Notes under the pieces: generated by a model
The model's input: the letters and a program-made list of their open reading frames with translations, nothing else
The model's database searches: none
What the model was told of the DNA's origin: nothing
Made by a program: the position numbers and the translations under genes
In this document: positions 34,510 to 44,305 of the stretch, piece after piece
How positions within the stretch are numbered: the stretch's first letter is position 1
Layout of the letters: each line of letters begins with the position of its first letter
NCBI RefSeq assembly: GCF_022549785.1
Contig: NZ_JAKZGO010000007.1
Span: forward strand, 1 to 64,000
From: Belliella alkalica
Lineage (GTDB): Bacteria > Bacteroidota > Bacteroidia > Cytophagales > Cyclobacteriaceae
Direction of reading: 5' to 3'
Length of the DNA stretch: 64,000 bases

Positions 34510-36531
34510 TTAGATAAATAATGAAACTACTAGGTCAATGGCCTTAATACCTATAAATGGAAGAATGACACCACCCAATCCATAGATCAATAAGTTTCTG
34601 CTCAGCAAAGCCGAAGCACCTATCGGTCTGTATTTTGATCCTTTGAGCGCCAATGGAATCAATGCAGGTATAATCAATGCATTGAAAATCACTGCTGAAA
34701 GGATGGCCGATTCTGGACTGGAAAGCCCCATCAAATCCAGTGCTGCCAATCCAGGTATGGAAGCTGCAAAAAGTGCAGGTACAATTGCGAAGTATTTTGC
34801 TACATCATTTGCAATGGAGAATGTGGTGATGTTTCCTCGCGTAATCAAAAGTTGTTTGCCAATTTCAACTACTTCCAGAAGTTTTGTAGGATCTGAATCC
34901 AAATCTACCATGTTTGCCGCTTCCTTTGCAGCTTGTGTGCCTGAATTCATCGCCACACCGACATCTGCCTGAGCCAATGCAGGTGCATCATTTGTACCAT
35001 CGCCCATCATTGCCACCAATTTGCCTTCCTTTTGCTCATTTTTGATATAATTCATTTTGTCTTCCGGCTTAGCTTCGGCGATGAAATCATCTACTCCAGC
35101 CAATTCTGCAATGAATTTTGCGGTTAGCGGGTTATCACCTGTTACCATCACTGTTTTGACACCCATTTTGCGAAGCCTCGCAAATCGCTGCTGGATTCCA
35201 GGCTTTATTATATCTTCCAATTGAATGACTCCAATGGCAAGTTCATTTACAGATACTGCTAATGGTGTTCCTCCTTTACCAGCTATTTTGGTCACTTCTT
35301 CTTCCAGAAAATCCAAATCTGAGGTACTTGATTTTACAGACCATTTTTTAATGGTATCCCATGCGCCTTTTCGGATACTGGTACCATCTGGAAGATCAAT
35401 CCCACTCATGCGGGTTTCTGCAGAAAAGTCTATGAACCTGGATGATCTAGGTGCTTCATAAGTAGCATTCTCCTTCTTGCGAGCCAATTCTACCACCGAC
35501 TTTCCTTCTGGTGTAGTATCGGCAAGGGAACCTAGTACCGACGCTTTAACCAAGTCTTCCATTGGTACCCCTGGAGCATTGATGAAGGCAGTTGCTTTTC
35601 TGTTTCCAATGGTAATTGTACCTGTTTTATCAAGAAGCAAGACATCAATATCTCCAGCAGTTTCCACAGCTTTTCCTGATTTGGCAATAATATTTGCTTT
35701 CAATGCCCTGTCCATTCCAGCTATTCCTATCGCAGAAAGCAACCCACCAATAGTGGTAGGGATCAAACAGACGAATAGAGAAACCAAAGCAGCAAGTGAC
35801 AAGCTCACATTGAGAAAATCTGCAAAAGGCTTCAAAGTAACGGTCACTATCAAAAAGACCAGTGTAAATGCAGCCAAAAGAATCGTCAAAGCGATTTCGT
35901 TTGGTGTTTTTTGTCTATTTGCTCCTTCTACCAAGGCAATCATTTTATCCAAAAAGCTCTCCCCAGGGTTTGAGCTGACACTGATCACAATCCTATCACT
36001 CAATACTCTGGTGCCACCAATGACCGTATTTTGGTCAGATCCAGCTTCCCTGATGACGGGGGCAGACTCTCCTGTGATGGCTGATTCATCGATAGATGCA
36101 AGTCCTTCGACGATTTCACCATCAGCAGGAATGATATCATTTGCTTCACAGACAAACAAATCGCCTTTTTTCAGGGATGCCGAACTTACCACCTCTTCTT
36201 TTCCATTTGTCAAAAGTCTGGCTGGAGTATCCTGTCTTGTTTTTCGCAGAGTGTCGGCTTGTGCTTTTCCCCTTGCCTCAGCTATAGCTTCAGCAAAATT
36301 CCCCAGCAAGACAGTCAAAAACAAAAGCAAGGTGATCGTAAGATTATACCCAAAGTTTCCCAAGAAATCATTTTGTGAAACCATAGAGACTATGGTGACT
36401 ACAAGCATGATCAAAGTTCCAAGTTCTACGGTAAACATTACCGGGTTTTTGATCATGTAACTCGGATTGAGTTTTATAAAAGCTTCCTTAAAAGCTTGTG
36501 AAGTATTGACTTGATTATTTTTATTGTTCAT
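34510..36531 (-). CDS. kdpB: K+-transporting P-type ATPase subunit B
   Basis: 673 aa. P-type ATPase with the phosphorylated Asp in [10 protein letters not shown], the actuator motif [13 protein letters not shown], the P-domain [10 protein letters not shown] and the hinge [12 protein letters not shown]. Seven hydrophobic segments are expected. It hydrolyses ATP to drive K+ uptake through KdpA. It lies 11 bp after kdpA. A 327-codon antisense frame inside it is a coding shadow. Confidence 0.97.
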   Translation of the reverse strand: MNNKNNQVNTSQAFKEAFIKLNPSYMIKNPVMFTVELGTLIMLVVTIVSMVSQNDFLGNFGYNLTITLLLFLTVLLGNFAEAIAEARGKAQADTLRKTRQDTPARLLTNGKEEVVSSASLKKGDLFVCEANDIIPADGEIVEGLASIDESAITGESAPVIREAGSDQNTVIGGTRVLSDRIVISVSSNPGESFLDKMIALVEGANRQKTPNEIALTILLAAFTLVFLIVTVTLKPFADFLNVSLSLAALVSLFVCLIPTTIGGLLSAIGIAGMDRALKANIIAKSGKAVETAGDIDVLLLDKTGTITIGNRKATAFINAPGVPMEDLVKASVLGSLADTTPEGKSVVELARKKENATYEAPRSSRFIDFSAETRMSGIDLPDGTSIRKGAWDTIKKWSVKSSTSDLDFLEEEVTKIAGKGGTPLAVSVNELAIGVIQLEDIIKPGIQQRFARLRKMGVKTVMVTGDNPLTAKFIAELAGVDDFIAEAKPEDKMNYIKNEQKEGKLVAMMGDGTNDAPALAQADVGVAMNSGTQAAKEAANMVDLDSDPTKLLEVVEIGKQLLITRGNITTFSIANDVAKYFAIVPALFAASIPGLAALDLMGLSSPESAILSAVIFNALIIPALIPLALKGSKYRPIGASALLSRNLLIYGLGGVILPFIGIKAIDLVVSLFI

Positions 36532-36542
36532 ATCGTGAATAG

Positions 36543-38240
36543 TTAAAAGGAGAAGAACTCAGCAATTGGTCCCAATGCCATCACAGGGAAAAAAGCAAGA
36601 GCTGCCACAATCAGGATTACAGAGATCAATACTGCTGCAAATGCTGGTGTTTCCAGTTGAAGGCTACCCGCAGATTCAGGTACACGTTTCTTAATTGCCA
36701 GGGACCCAATAATCGCCAAAGGCCCGATGATTGGTAAAAACCTTCCTAATAGCATTACAATCCCGTTCATGATGTTCCAAAATGGTGTATCATCTCCCAA
36801 TCCTTCGAATCCAGAACCGTTATTTGCTGATGAAGAAGTAAATTCATAAAGCATTTCTGAAAGGCCATGATAGCCCGGGTTATGAATCCATTCACTAGCA
36901 AGGGACTGGTCGGTGGCTGCTAGATAACTGGAAATAGCAGTACCTGTGAGAATTAAAAATGGATGTAAAATGATGATTAAAGCAGCTATTTTCACCTCTC
37001 TTGCCTCGATCTTTTTGCCCATAAATTCAGGTGTACGACCGATCATCAATCCAGCTATGAAAACGGCTACGATTACGAATACAAAGAAATTGATAAAACC
37101 TACACCAACACCTCCATATATGGCATTGATAAACATGTCCAAAAGGAAGATTCCGCCTGATAATGGTGTGTGGCTATCATGCATGGAGTTAACCGAGCCG
37201 TTGGAAGTAGCTGTTGTAGATACACCCCAGAGGGATGATGCCGCTGCGCCAAATCGAAGTTCTTTCCCTTCAAGGTTTGTAGGATCTGATAATCCAAGTT
37301 TTGTGAATTCAGGGTTGCCATTCATTTCTTGGCTGATACTGACAGCAACGAATGCTACAAACAATACCGACATAACACCGATAAACAGCAAGGCAAGTTT
37401 TTTTCTTCCTGTATAAAAACCAAATGCGAATACCAATGCCATTGGTATCAATAGAATTGCAACGTTCTCAGCTATATTGGTCAGGTAGTTGGGATTTTCA
37501 AAAGGATGTGTGGAATTTGGTCCAAAGAACCCACCTCCATTGGTACCGAGTTGTTTGATGGCTACCATTGGGGCAGCTGGACCGGCAGCTACCAATTGGG
37601 TACCTCCCTCCAGAGTTTCTACCTCCTGTAATCCTTCAAAATTTGTAGGTGTGCCGTTTACCATCAAAATAATAGCTAAGATGATTGATAATGGCAATAA
37701 GATCCGCGTGCAGCTTTTGACAAGGAGGTTGAAGAAATTCCCCAAACCTTCGCTTGCCTTATTTTTAAGTCCTTGGAAAAGCAATGCACAGGCGGCTATG
37801 CCTGTTCCGGCGCTTACAAACTGCAACCAGCAAAAAACCAATAATTGCGTATAATAAGAAGCTCCAGATTCGCCGCTATAGTGTTGAAGGTTGGTATTTG
37901 TGGTAAAACTAACAGCTGTGTTGAATGCCAAAGTAGGTTCCCAATTTCCAAATCCATTTGGATTCCAGAATGGATGCAAAGATTGTAATGCAAGAAAGAG
38001 AAAAGCCAAAATGAAGAAGCCTATATTGATAACAATCAAAGCTTTCATATTTTCTTTCCAATTAAGACTCTGATCTGGATTTGCACCTGCTATTTTGAAA
38101 ATCAATTTTTCAAGCGGGCCCATAAAATCAGTCCAGACCCTTTCTCCCTTAAATACTTTTACCATATATTTCCCCAATGGCCAAGCCAGTAGTAGGGATA
38201 GGAGGAAAATGAAAATTACGCCTAATATTTCTGTGTTCAT
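36543..38240 (-). CDS. kdpA: K+-transporting ATPase channel-like subunit A
   Basis: 565 aa with about ten TM helices. Filter-like segments typical of KdpA are present, such as [25 protein letters not shown] and [15 protein letters not shown]. It binds and translocates K+ with high affinity. It starts 3 bp after kdpF and precedes kdpB by 11 bp. Confidence 0.97.
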   Translation of the reverse strand: MNTEILGVIFIFLLSLLLAWPLGKYMVKVFKGERVWTDFMGPLEKLIFKIAGANPDQSLNWKENMKALIVINIGFFILAFLFLALQSLHPFWNPNGFGNWEPTLAFNTAVSFTTNTNLQHYSGESGASYYTQLLVFCWLQFVSAGTGIAACALLFQGLKNKASEGLGNFFNLLVKSCTRILLPLSIILAIILMVNGTPTNFEGLQEVETLEGGTQLVAAGPAAPMVAIKQLGTNGGGFFGPNSTHPFENPNYLTNIAENVAILLIPMALVFAFGFYTGRKKLALLFIGVMSVLFVAFVAVSISQEMNGNPEFTKLGLSDPTNLEGKELRFGAAASSLWGVSTTATSNGSVNSMHDSHTPLSGGIFLLDMFINAIYGGVGVGFINFFVFVIVAVFIAGLMIGRTPEFMGKKIEAREVKIAALIIILHPFLILTGTAISSYLAATDQSLASEWIHNPGYHGLSEMLYEFTSSSANNGSGFEGLGDDTPFWNIMNGIVMLLGRFLPIIGPLAIIGSLAIKKRVPESAGSLQLETPAFAAVLISVILIVAALAFFPVMALGPIAEFFSF

Positions 38241-38243
38241 GAT

Positions 38244-38321
38244 TTAAAACTTTTCGGGTTTCATAATGGCGTACGTGAGGTATCCAGCAGCCAAAAGGGA
38301 TGTGATTAGAATAAGTATCAT
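38244..38321 (-). CDS. kdpF: K+-transporting ATPase subunit F, 25 aa
   Basis: The 25-residue product (MILILITSLLAAGYLTYAIM, then KPEKF) is one TM helix ending in the KPEKF-type tail typical of KdpF. It overlaps the upstream gene by 4 bp (ATGA) and ends 3 bp before kdpA, exactly where KdpF belongs. It is too short for most gene callers. KdpF stabilises the Kdp complex in the membrane. Confidence 0.92.
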   Translation of the reverse strand: MILILITSLLAAGYLTYAIMKPEKF

Positions 38322-38692
38322 TTTTCGATTCGATTGTGTTCGTACAATAAATAGTATGATTGGAGTAAGCAAAATGGAAGCATTGATTTAGCTTCTTTGT
38401 ACATTCTGTGGTTTTGATGAAGATGAAGATGGGGTAAGAAAATATGTTCAAGACCTATTTTGATCATATCATCACCTTCTTTGTAAAGCCTTTCTGCCAA
38501 TTCAAAAGATTTTTTTACTGTAGTCATATTGCCAGAAAGAATGGCTCTTTCTGTAAATTCTGCAAAAAGGGAGATATGTGAAAGGATCAGCAATCTCTCT
38601 TTTTCCTTTTGTCTGCAATTGACTTCATTGGAAAATTCAGGTAATTGCTTTTCGATTTCAAGACACATCGATTTGAAGTTATTCATGTTCAT
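38318..38692 (-). CDS. kdp-operon protein of unknown function, 124 aa
   Basis: A soluble, helical protein with FTERAILSGNMTTVKKSFELAERLY and a His-rich region (HIFLPHLHLHQNHRM). I recall DUF7674-like proteins of this kind in Bacteroidota, but the assignment is tentative. It overlaps the microprotein gene before it and kdpF after it, each by 4 bp (ATGA), so all three are translationally coupled. A role in assembling or regulating Kdp is inferred from this alone. The His cluster could bind metal. Confidence 0.75.
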   Translation of the reverse strand: MNMNNFKSMCLEIEKQLPEFSNEVNCRQKEKERLLILSHISLFAEFTERAILSGNMTTVKKSFELAERLYKEGDDMIKIGLEHIFLPHLHLHQNHRMYKEAKSMLPFCLLQSYYLLYEHNRIEK

Positions 38693-38781
38693 AAGTCATC
38701 AAATAATTTAATGGATTTGAAAATTGCGGTGAGGATGGCTATTCCAAGAAGCAGCATCCCAATGATTAATATTCCGTTCAT
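38689..38781 (-). CDS. 30-aa single-TM microprotein, first gene of the kdp operon
   Basis: The ORF encodes MNGILIIGMLLLGIAILTAI followed by FKSIKLFDDL: one hydrophobic helix of about 18 residues and a short charged cytoplasmic end. Its stop overlaps the next start (ATGA), and its ATG lies about 19 nt after the start site predicted from the sigma-54 promoter at 38811-38826. It resembles KdpF in size and topology but is a separate ORF; true kdpF is at 38244. It may be a second small Kdp subunit or a regulator. Confidence 0.7.
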   Translation of the reverse strand: MNGILIIGMLLLGIAILTAIFKSIKLFDDL

Positions 38782-38810
38782 GGTGTTTTCAGATGATTTG
38801 GAATCCATTT

Positions 38811-38826
38811 GGCAAGAGGTGAACCT
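38811..38826 (-). promoter_or_regulatory. sigma-54 promoter of the kdp operon
   Basis: On the minus strand AGGTTCACCTCTTGCC has GG and GC exactly 10 bases apart and keeps TTGC, against the consensus TGGCACGN4TTGCW. Transcription would start near 38800, about 19 nt before the microprotein ATG. A sigma-54 activator (NtrC type) is encoded just upstream at 38987-40318, which strengthens the call. Confidence 0.7.
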
Positions 38827-38914
38827 GATACCAAAAAATTTTGAATAAAAATTTTAAAATATTGAAAATCAGATTTTTAAAATTTGTTAAGTTAGATTAT
38901 AAAAAATACTAAAT

Positions 38915-38947
38915 AAAAGAACCCTTCGGATTCCGAAGGGTTCTTTT
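38915..38947 (-). terminator. terminator between the NtrC-type regulator and kdp
   Basis: A perfect 15-bp stem (AAAAGAACCCTTCGG and its complement) with a 3-nt loop and T-runs on both sides, 40 bp past the regulator stop. It isolates the kdp operon from trkA-regulator transcription. Confidence 0.9.
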
Positions 38948-38986
38948 CCAAAATGGAAGGGTATTATGAATTAGTGTTGGTGATAA

Positions 38987-40318
38987 TTATTCTATTCCGA
39001 AATCATGCAATTTCTTATAAAGCGTAGTCAAGCCTATTTCCAACAGCTTTGCAGCCTGGGTTTTGTTCCCATTGACTACATCGAGTACCCTTAAAATTTG
39101 TGCTTTTTCAGCTGCTGCCATAGTAAGGTCCATTGAAGATTCGGTATTTTTGACTTTTCTAAAAGGCAAAAGATCTGGGGTTAAATATTTACCGTCACTT
39201 AGAATTACTGCTCTCTCTATGATGTTTCTCAATTCCCTGATATTTCCTTTGAATGGCAGCTTTTGTATTTCTTTTAAAAATTCGGGGGTTATTTCTAAAA
39301 CTTTTTGATTGGTTTTTGCTGCAAAAATACCTGCAAAATGTATAACAAGCTCTGGGATATCTTCTCTCCTATCAGCAAGGGAAGGAAGTTCAATTTGGAT
39401 AACGGAAAGGCGATAAAGCAAATCTTCCCTAAACTGATTGTTTTCAACTTCCTTTTCCAAGCTGCGATTTGTGGCTGCGATTATCCTTACATCAACTTTT
39501 ACCTCCTTGGTATCTCCTACAGGAATAAAAGTTCCAGATTCCAAAACCCTCAAAAATTTAGCCTGAAGGTCTATTGGCATTTCTCCAATTTCATCCAAAA
39601 ACATAGTACCTTTGTGTGCTTCTTCAAAAAGCCCTCTTTTATCTTTCTGAGCACCTGTAAAAGCTCCAGCTTTATGTCCAAACAATTCGCTTTCCAAAAT
39701 ATCTCCACTGATAGCGCTACAATTGATTGCTACAAAAGGTTTGGAAGACCTAGAGCTTTCGTAATGTATCGCTTGCGCAAAAACCTCCTTACCTGTGCCA
39801 GTAGCTCCTGTCAACAGCACTGTTGTCCCTGAGTTTGCTACTTTTCTCGCCAAACTAATAGCACTTTGGATCACTTTGCTTTTCCCCAAAATACTTTCAA
39901 AACTGTACTTCTTGCTGATCTTTGTTTTTAAAACACTCAGTTCTTTTTGGAGTTTGGCCTTGGTTATAGCTTTTTCCACTAAAGGTAAAAGCTTATCGTT
40001 GTCATCACCTTTTACCAGATAATCAAAAATACCGTTTTTGACTGCAAGCACTCCATCTTGTATCCTTCCATAAGCAGTGAGAAGTATAAACTCTATGTCA
40101 GGGAATTCATTTTTTGACTTAATACAAAAGTCAACACCATTTCCATCGGGTAATTTGACATCACAAATCACCAAATCTGGAGCTTCTAGATTGATCTTTG
40201 ATTTTGCTTTATGAATATTTTCAGCTTCAATGACCTCATATCCTTCATAGCCTAGGTATTTGGCTGTAAGTTCCCTAAGCTTTGTTTCGTCATCGATCAA
40301 TAAGATTCTACCTTCCAT
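38987..40318 (-). CDS. sigma-54-dependent response regulator (NtrC family)
   Basis: 443 aa. The receiver domain has phospho-Asp in PDLVICDVKLPDG (about residue 54). The AAA+ core has Walker A GATGTGKEVF and the sigma-54-contact loop GAFTGA in ELFGHKAGAFTGA. A Fis-type HTH ends the protein (GNKTQAAKLLEIGLTTLYKKL). It starts 11 bp after trkA, so it is probably co-transcribed with it. The next promoter downstream is the kdp sigma-54 promoter, making this the likely replacement for KdpE, paired with the histidine kinase at 29739. Confidence 0.93.
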   Translation of the reverse strand: MEGRILLIDDETKLRELTAKYLGYEGYEVIEAENIHKAKSKINLEAPDLVICDVKLPDGNGVDFCIKSKNEFPDIEFILLTAYGRIQDGVLAVKNGIFDYLVKGDDNDKLLPLVEKAITKAKLQKELSVLKTKISKKYSFESILGKSKVIQSAISLARKVANSGTTVLLTGATGTGKEVFAQAIHYESSRSSKPFVAINCSAISGDILESELFGHKAGAFTGAQKDKRGLFEEAHKGTMFLDEIGEMPIDLQAKFLRVLESGTFIPVGDTKEVKVDVRIIAATNRSLEKEVENNQFREDLLYRLSVIQIELPSLADRREDIPELVIHFAGIFAAKTNQKVLEITPEFLKEIQKLPFKGNIRELRNIIERAVILSDGKYLTPDLLPFRKVKNTESSMDLTMAAAEKAQILRVLDVVNGNKTQAAKLLEIGLTTLYKKLHDFGIE

Positions 40319-40329
40319 TATTTGCTAGA

Positions 40330-41019
40330 TTATTCCTCCATATTCAAGATCGTATTGATATCCTTGATATGGCCAAACAATAAAAGAATATCCCCTTCCT
40401 CTACAACGGTATCAGGTGTTACCACTCCTGTTACTTTCTTGGACTTTGATTTGACACCAAAAATATTCGGTTTTTCTTCCATCTTAATTAGGGTCAAAAC
40501 ATTGATATTGTAATCTTGGCGGATTTTTGTCTCCGAAATAGTCAATCCCACATATCTTTTTGGTGTTTTGACTTCAATGATATTGTAATCATCAGAGACA
40601 TCAAGGGAATCAATCACTCCTTTCATCTGCAAGCTTTTAGCCATTCTTTCGGCAGAATCTTCCTCTGGATGAAGGATTTCGTCTACCCCGATGGCTTTGA
40701 TCACTGTTTCATGAACTTTGTTGATCGATCTACTTATAAGTCTTCTGATATTCAATTGTTTGAAGATTGCTGTAACCATAATTGACGCACCAAAATCTTC
40801 TCCTATGGCGATGATTACTGCATCAGCCTCTTTACAAGGTAGGTTTTTGACAGCTTGAATGTCCGTTGCATCCATTACCACAGCATGTGTGATCTTTTCC
40901 TTGACAGCATCTACTTTATCTTCACTGCTATCCACTCCTATAACTTCGTGTCCATACGATGTCAACCTTGCAGCCAAATGGCCACCAAAATTCCCCAATC
41001 CTACAATGATGTATTTCAT
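40330..41019 (-). CDS. trkA: TrkA/KtrA-type K+ uptake regulatory subunit
   Basis: 229 aa. An N-terminal RCK/Rossmann domain (YIIVGLGNFGGHLAARL, with the acidic ribose-binding residue in VIGVDSSEDKV) is followed by a TrkA-C domain (YVGLTISETKIRQDYNI...EGDILLLFG). One RCK unit is the KtrA arrangement. It gates the membrane subunit encoded upstream at 41304. The gap to that gene is 284 bp, and the leader carries a repeat shared with egtB. Confidence 0.92.
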   Translation of the reverse strand: MKYIIVGLGNFGGHLAARLTSYGHEVIGVDSSEDKVDAVKEKITHAVVMDATDIQAVKNLPCKEADAVIIAIGEDFGASIMVTAIFKQLNIRRLISRSINKVHETVIKAIGVDEILHPEEDSAERMAKSLQMKGVIDSLDVSDDYNIIEVKTPKRYVGLTISETKIRQDYNINVLTLIKMEEKPNIFGVKSKSKKVTGVVTPDTVVEEGDILLLFGHIKDINTILNMEE

Positions 41020-41124
41020 GTGCTTATAATTTGTTTATATAGTTCAACCCTATTACCTGGGGCATGCTATGGAATATGGTTTGACAAATAATCTTCCCAG
41101 TGTGTGAGGTACTCATAATGCCCA
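41017..41124 (-). repeat. leader repeat, copy 2 (upstream of trkA)
   Basis: Starting at the trkA start codon, about 108 bp resemble 28015-28124. Shared stretches include CATGTG-TTATAATTTG at the start, GCTATGGAAT in the middle and TGCC near the end. Both copies abut the ATG of a minus-strand gene. The rest of the 41125-41303 gap is AT-rich with nothing clear. Confidence 0.55.
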
Positions 41125-41303
41125 ATTCCATAATCGCTTTTTATGATTATACGCTTCTTTGCCAGTAGCTTTAATTCCAAGGTTGATTGCTTACTTATGT
41201 TCAATATCTATGAGTATCTAATATCAATTAATATCGGATCTAAGCTAAATCAAGCTTTTTTTTAGTTAGTGGCAAAGTTCCGTATATCCGTATCGCTTTT
41301 TTC

Positions 41304-43115
41304 TTATGTGATAAATACTCCCTCTTCTGGATACTTGTACCTTAAAGTCCTAGCTTTTTGAATCATGGCTACCAAAACTGTCAATGTGCCAACCCTTCCC
41401 AAAAACATGATGATTGACACAACAATCTTACTGCCTGTGGATAGGTCTCCCGTGATACCAAGACTCAGCCCCACTGTGGAGAATGCTGAGAATATTTCAA
41501 ATGCCACACTTATCAAAGGCAATTCTGGATCAAAAAGCAATACAAGAAAGACTCCCAAACCGATGACCAAGAATGAAAGCAAGATAACCGCAAATGCTTT
41601 TCTCAATGTTTCATTGCTGATCTGCCTTTTGAATATTTCTACCCGATTTTTTCCCTTCGCAATACTCACAGCGTTCAATACCGCTACTGCAATCGTACTT
41701 GTTTTCAAACCACCACCCGTAGAACCAGGTGAAGCACCAATCCACATCAAAATCAGGTAAATCAAAACCGTGGGCATTGCCAAAGCCGACATATCGACAG
41801 TATTGAAGCCAGCTGTTCTTGGAGTTACAGATCCAAAGAAGGCTGTGACAAATTTTCCATATCCAGACAATCCTTTTAGCGTATTATCTGCTTCATAAAT
41901 CCAATAGGTAACAAATCCCAGCACCAATAGAATTCCCGTGGTATATACTATCAATCTGATATTCACATTGGCTACCCTTGGGGCATGCTTGTATTCTTCC
42001 TCTCCAGTAATCATTCTTTTGGTTCCAATAACCACATGTTTGAAATAATTATAATATCCCAAAACAACCGGAAATCCTATACCCCCCAAAATAATCGCAA
42101 AAGCAATAATCAAGTGTACAGTGTATTCTTCCCTGAACCCAACTTCATATAGTCCATCCCCCAAAGTAGAAAAACCAGCATTGCAAAAACCTGAAATTGC
42201 ATGAAATACAGAGAAAAACAACTGATCTCCACTACTATCAAATAAATTGCTGTCTATTACCGAAGAAATTAATAAAGCAGCAACGCCTTCTGTAAGTAAT
42301 GTAAAAAGTATTATTTTGAGCAAGGTGGAATTTATCGCACCTATGTTTTCTTCATTGATGTAATCTTTCAGAAAAAGCTGATTTTGTAGAGAATACGATC
42401 CTTTGAAAAAGAATCCGAAGAAGGAAGTAAATGTCATCATTCCCAATCCTCCAACCTGAAAAAGGATCATTATGATAAACTGTCCTAGAAAAGTAAAGTC
42501 AGAAGATGTATCCAATACAATAAGTCCTGTCACACAGACAGCCGAAGTTGAGGTAAATAAAGCATCAATCAAGCTGATTCCATTTACTGTAGCATTTGGC
42601 AATGATAACAAGCCAGTCCCAAGCATAATCACCAACAAGAAACTGAGTATAAATACCATTGCAGGATGGATTTTTAACTGATTGGCGATCAAGCTAAGTT
42701 TGCTTAATTCTATAAGGAAAAGAATGAATACAAGTAAGTTGACAAAAAATGCTTTGATCTGAAGATTGCCTACAGTCAATGTACTTTCCAGTTCTAGGAC
42801 TTTGAAATTGACCAAGGAAGCGAAAACCAAAATCAGGATGATGCCAATCTCGACAATGTATCTAGACATTTTGAATTTCTCGGATTTAGAGAATAACCTG
42901 ACAGTATATCCCAAAGACAAGAGCAGCAAAAGCGTAAAATATATTTTGCCAATTACTCCTGAATGCACCTCATCCCTAAAACCAAGGTCAAACACCAAGA
43001 TCCCAAAAGCTAATACGCTAATGATTTGAATAATTCTGTTATTCAGTTCAAACAATTTCCGGATCTTTAAGATCCTTTCATCTGGACTTTTGAAAAATCT
43101 ACTTTCCATATTCAT
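41304..43115 (-). CDS. trkH: TrkH/KtrB-type K+ transporter
   Basis: 603 aa. About ten hydrophobic segments include K+-filter-like loops such as TSTSAVCVTGLIVLD, ISGFCNAGFSTLGD, VTPRTAGFNTVD and FSTVGLSLGIT, each with a conserved Gly, as in the TrkH/KtrB family. The N-terminal ~110 residues add two or three extra helices. It works with the TrkA-type subunit encoded downstream. With Kdp, the strain has both constitutive-type and induced K+ uptake in one block. Confidence 0.93.
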   Translation of the reverse strand: MNMESRFFKSPDERILKIRKLFELNNRIIQIISVLAFGILVFDLGFRDEVHSGVIGKIYFTLLLLLSLGYTVRLFSKSEKFKMSRYIVEIGIILILVFASLVNFKVLELESTLTVGNLQIKAFFVNLLVFILFLIELSKLSLIANQLKIHPAMVFILSFLLVIMLGTGLLSLPNATVNGISLIDALFTSTSAVCVTGLIVLDTSSDFTFLGQFIIMILFQVGGLGMMTFTSFFGFFFKGSYSLQNQLFLKDYINEENIGAINSTLLKIILFTLLTEGVAALLISSVIDSNLFDSSGDQLFFSVFHAISGFCNAGFSTLGDGLYEVGFREEYTVHLIIAFAIILGGIGFPVVLGYYNYFKHVVIGTKRMITGEEEYKHAPRVANVNIRLIVYTTGILLVLGFVTYWIYEADNTLKGLSGYGKFVTAFFGSVTPRTAGFNTVDMSALAMPTVLIYLILMWIGASPGSTGGGLKTSTIAVAVLNAVSIAKGKNRVEIFKRQISNETLRKAFAVILLSFLVIGLGVFLVLLFDPELPLISVAFEIFSAFSTVGLSLGITGDLSTGSKIVVSIIMFLGRVGTLTVLVAMIQKARTLRYKYPEEGVFIT

Positions 43116-43308
43116 TTAAGAATTCGAAAGGTATTAAATAGAACAGATAGACAAAAGATTTTTTCAAAGAAATCCTTTTTTGGCTAAGTATATTTTCAAG
43201 AAGATCAATTCTGACAAGTAGCACTGAATTCTGTTTACCTTTTACCTAGATTTAAGCAAGGATAAAAAGTATGGATTCAGTGCTACTCCTTTTATATTTG
43301 GTATTTCC

Positions 43309-44124
43309 TCATTCTTCCACCTGTTCTCCAATCACAATTCCCAAACCAATTATTCCAACTAAAACCAATAAAATACCAGTTCCATGCCCTTTTGAAATGC
43401 TGTAACTACCCAGATCTTCACGAGTGAGCAAATTTTGATTTAGCTCTTTTTGTCCCATATTTCTTACTTTAAAAAAACCTGACAAATAGAAATTTTGGTT
43501 TACAGTCTTTGTGATAATTGGATTGTTATTGGAATCGATTAAGGAGTAATTGATAAAGCTATTGAGCTTCATTGGAGATTTTGAGTCTTCATAGAAAACA
43601 AGGTTTGTATTGATCGGATAATTGAACAAAGCGTAGTAAGTCTGATTTCCAACAAATCTATTTCCTACTATTTTTCTTACTTCTGGTTGGATATTAGCAA
43701 AAGAACCTTCCACATATGATAGTGGTGGTACAAACAAAGTATTAGGTTTTCCTACAATTTCTCCACCAAAAGATCCAAATTGACCTCCATTTGCCGATCC
43801 AAAAGTATCTAGCCAACCACGGATGGTTGATTTTCCATCTACATAGCCGAAAGTTTTCCCATTTATCGTAAGTGCTGTCTTGGTCAAATTGATTAGCATG
43901 GGCGTTTGTGAATAATTTTCAATACGAACCAGAACATTTCCACTAAGACTGTTGAAGGCGTGGGAAACACCTATTGTATCATTTTTTATCATCACATTTC
44001 CATCATCTGCCACTGTACTTTCTTCATCATAATTTTGCCATTGCGAAATGTAATGCGTAGTACAACTAAAAAGAAAAGGGAGTAAAAAAATCAAGGGCAA
44101 GTACTTCTTAAGGTAGTTTGTCAT
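43309..44124 (-). CDS. lipoprotein of unknown function
   Basis: 271 aa. The lipobox FLFSC (about residue 21) follows a signal peptide. The body is beta-rich (VSHAFNSLSGNVLVRIENY...). The C-terminus is hydrophobic (GTGILLVLVGIIGLGIVI) and may be a TM anchor, unusual for a lipoprotein. I recognise no domain. It has its own upstream gap, divergent from the gene at 44306. Confidence 0.6.
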   Translation of the reverse strand: MTNYLKKYLPLIFLLPFLFSCTTHYISQWQNYDEESTVADDGNVMIKNDTIGVSHAFNSLSGNVLVRIENYSQTPMLINLTKTALTINGKTFGYVDGKSTIRGWLDTFGSANGGQFGSFGGEIVGKPNTLFVPPLSYVEGSFANIQPEVRKIVGNRFVGNQTYYALFNYPINTNLVFYEDSKSPMKLNSFINYSLIDSNNNPIITKTVNQNFYLSGFFKVRNMGQKELNQNLLTREDLGSYSISKGHGTGILLVLVGIIGLGIVIGEQVEE

Positions 44125-44305
44125 AGTTCTCGGCTTTTAAAATCTTAATTTACATAACGGAAAATAAAAATTAAGTTTTCAAATAATGAAGGAAATTTTA
44201 GTAGCCTATTGTTTCAACTAGTGAGAACTCATTTAACTTTTAAGTATTTTTATGAAGGAAACTAATAATTTATTTTTTTAATTTGGCAAAACATACTTTC
44301 TAACC

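Noticed and set aside
35477-36460. 327-codon ORF on the plus strand
   Set aside because: It is antisense to kdpB, which is certain; the composition (Ser, Thr, Ala, Val rich) is the usual shadow of a membrane ATPase gene.
36946-37416. 156-codon plus-strand ORF inside kdpA
   Set aside because: Antisense shadow of an unambiguous kdpA with no family-like features.
39305-39832. 175-codon plus-strand ORF inside the NtrC-type regulator
   Set aside because: It overlaps the AAA+ core in antisense and has no plausible domain.
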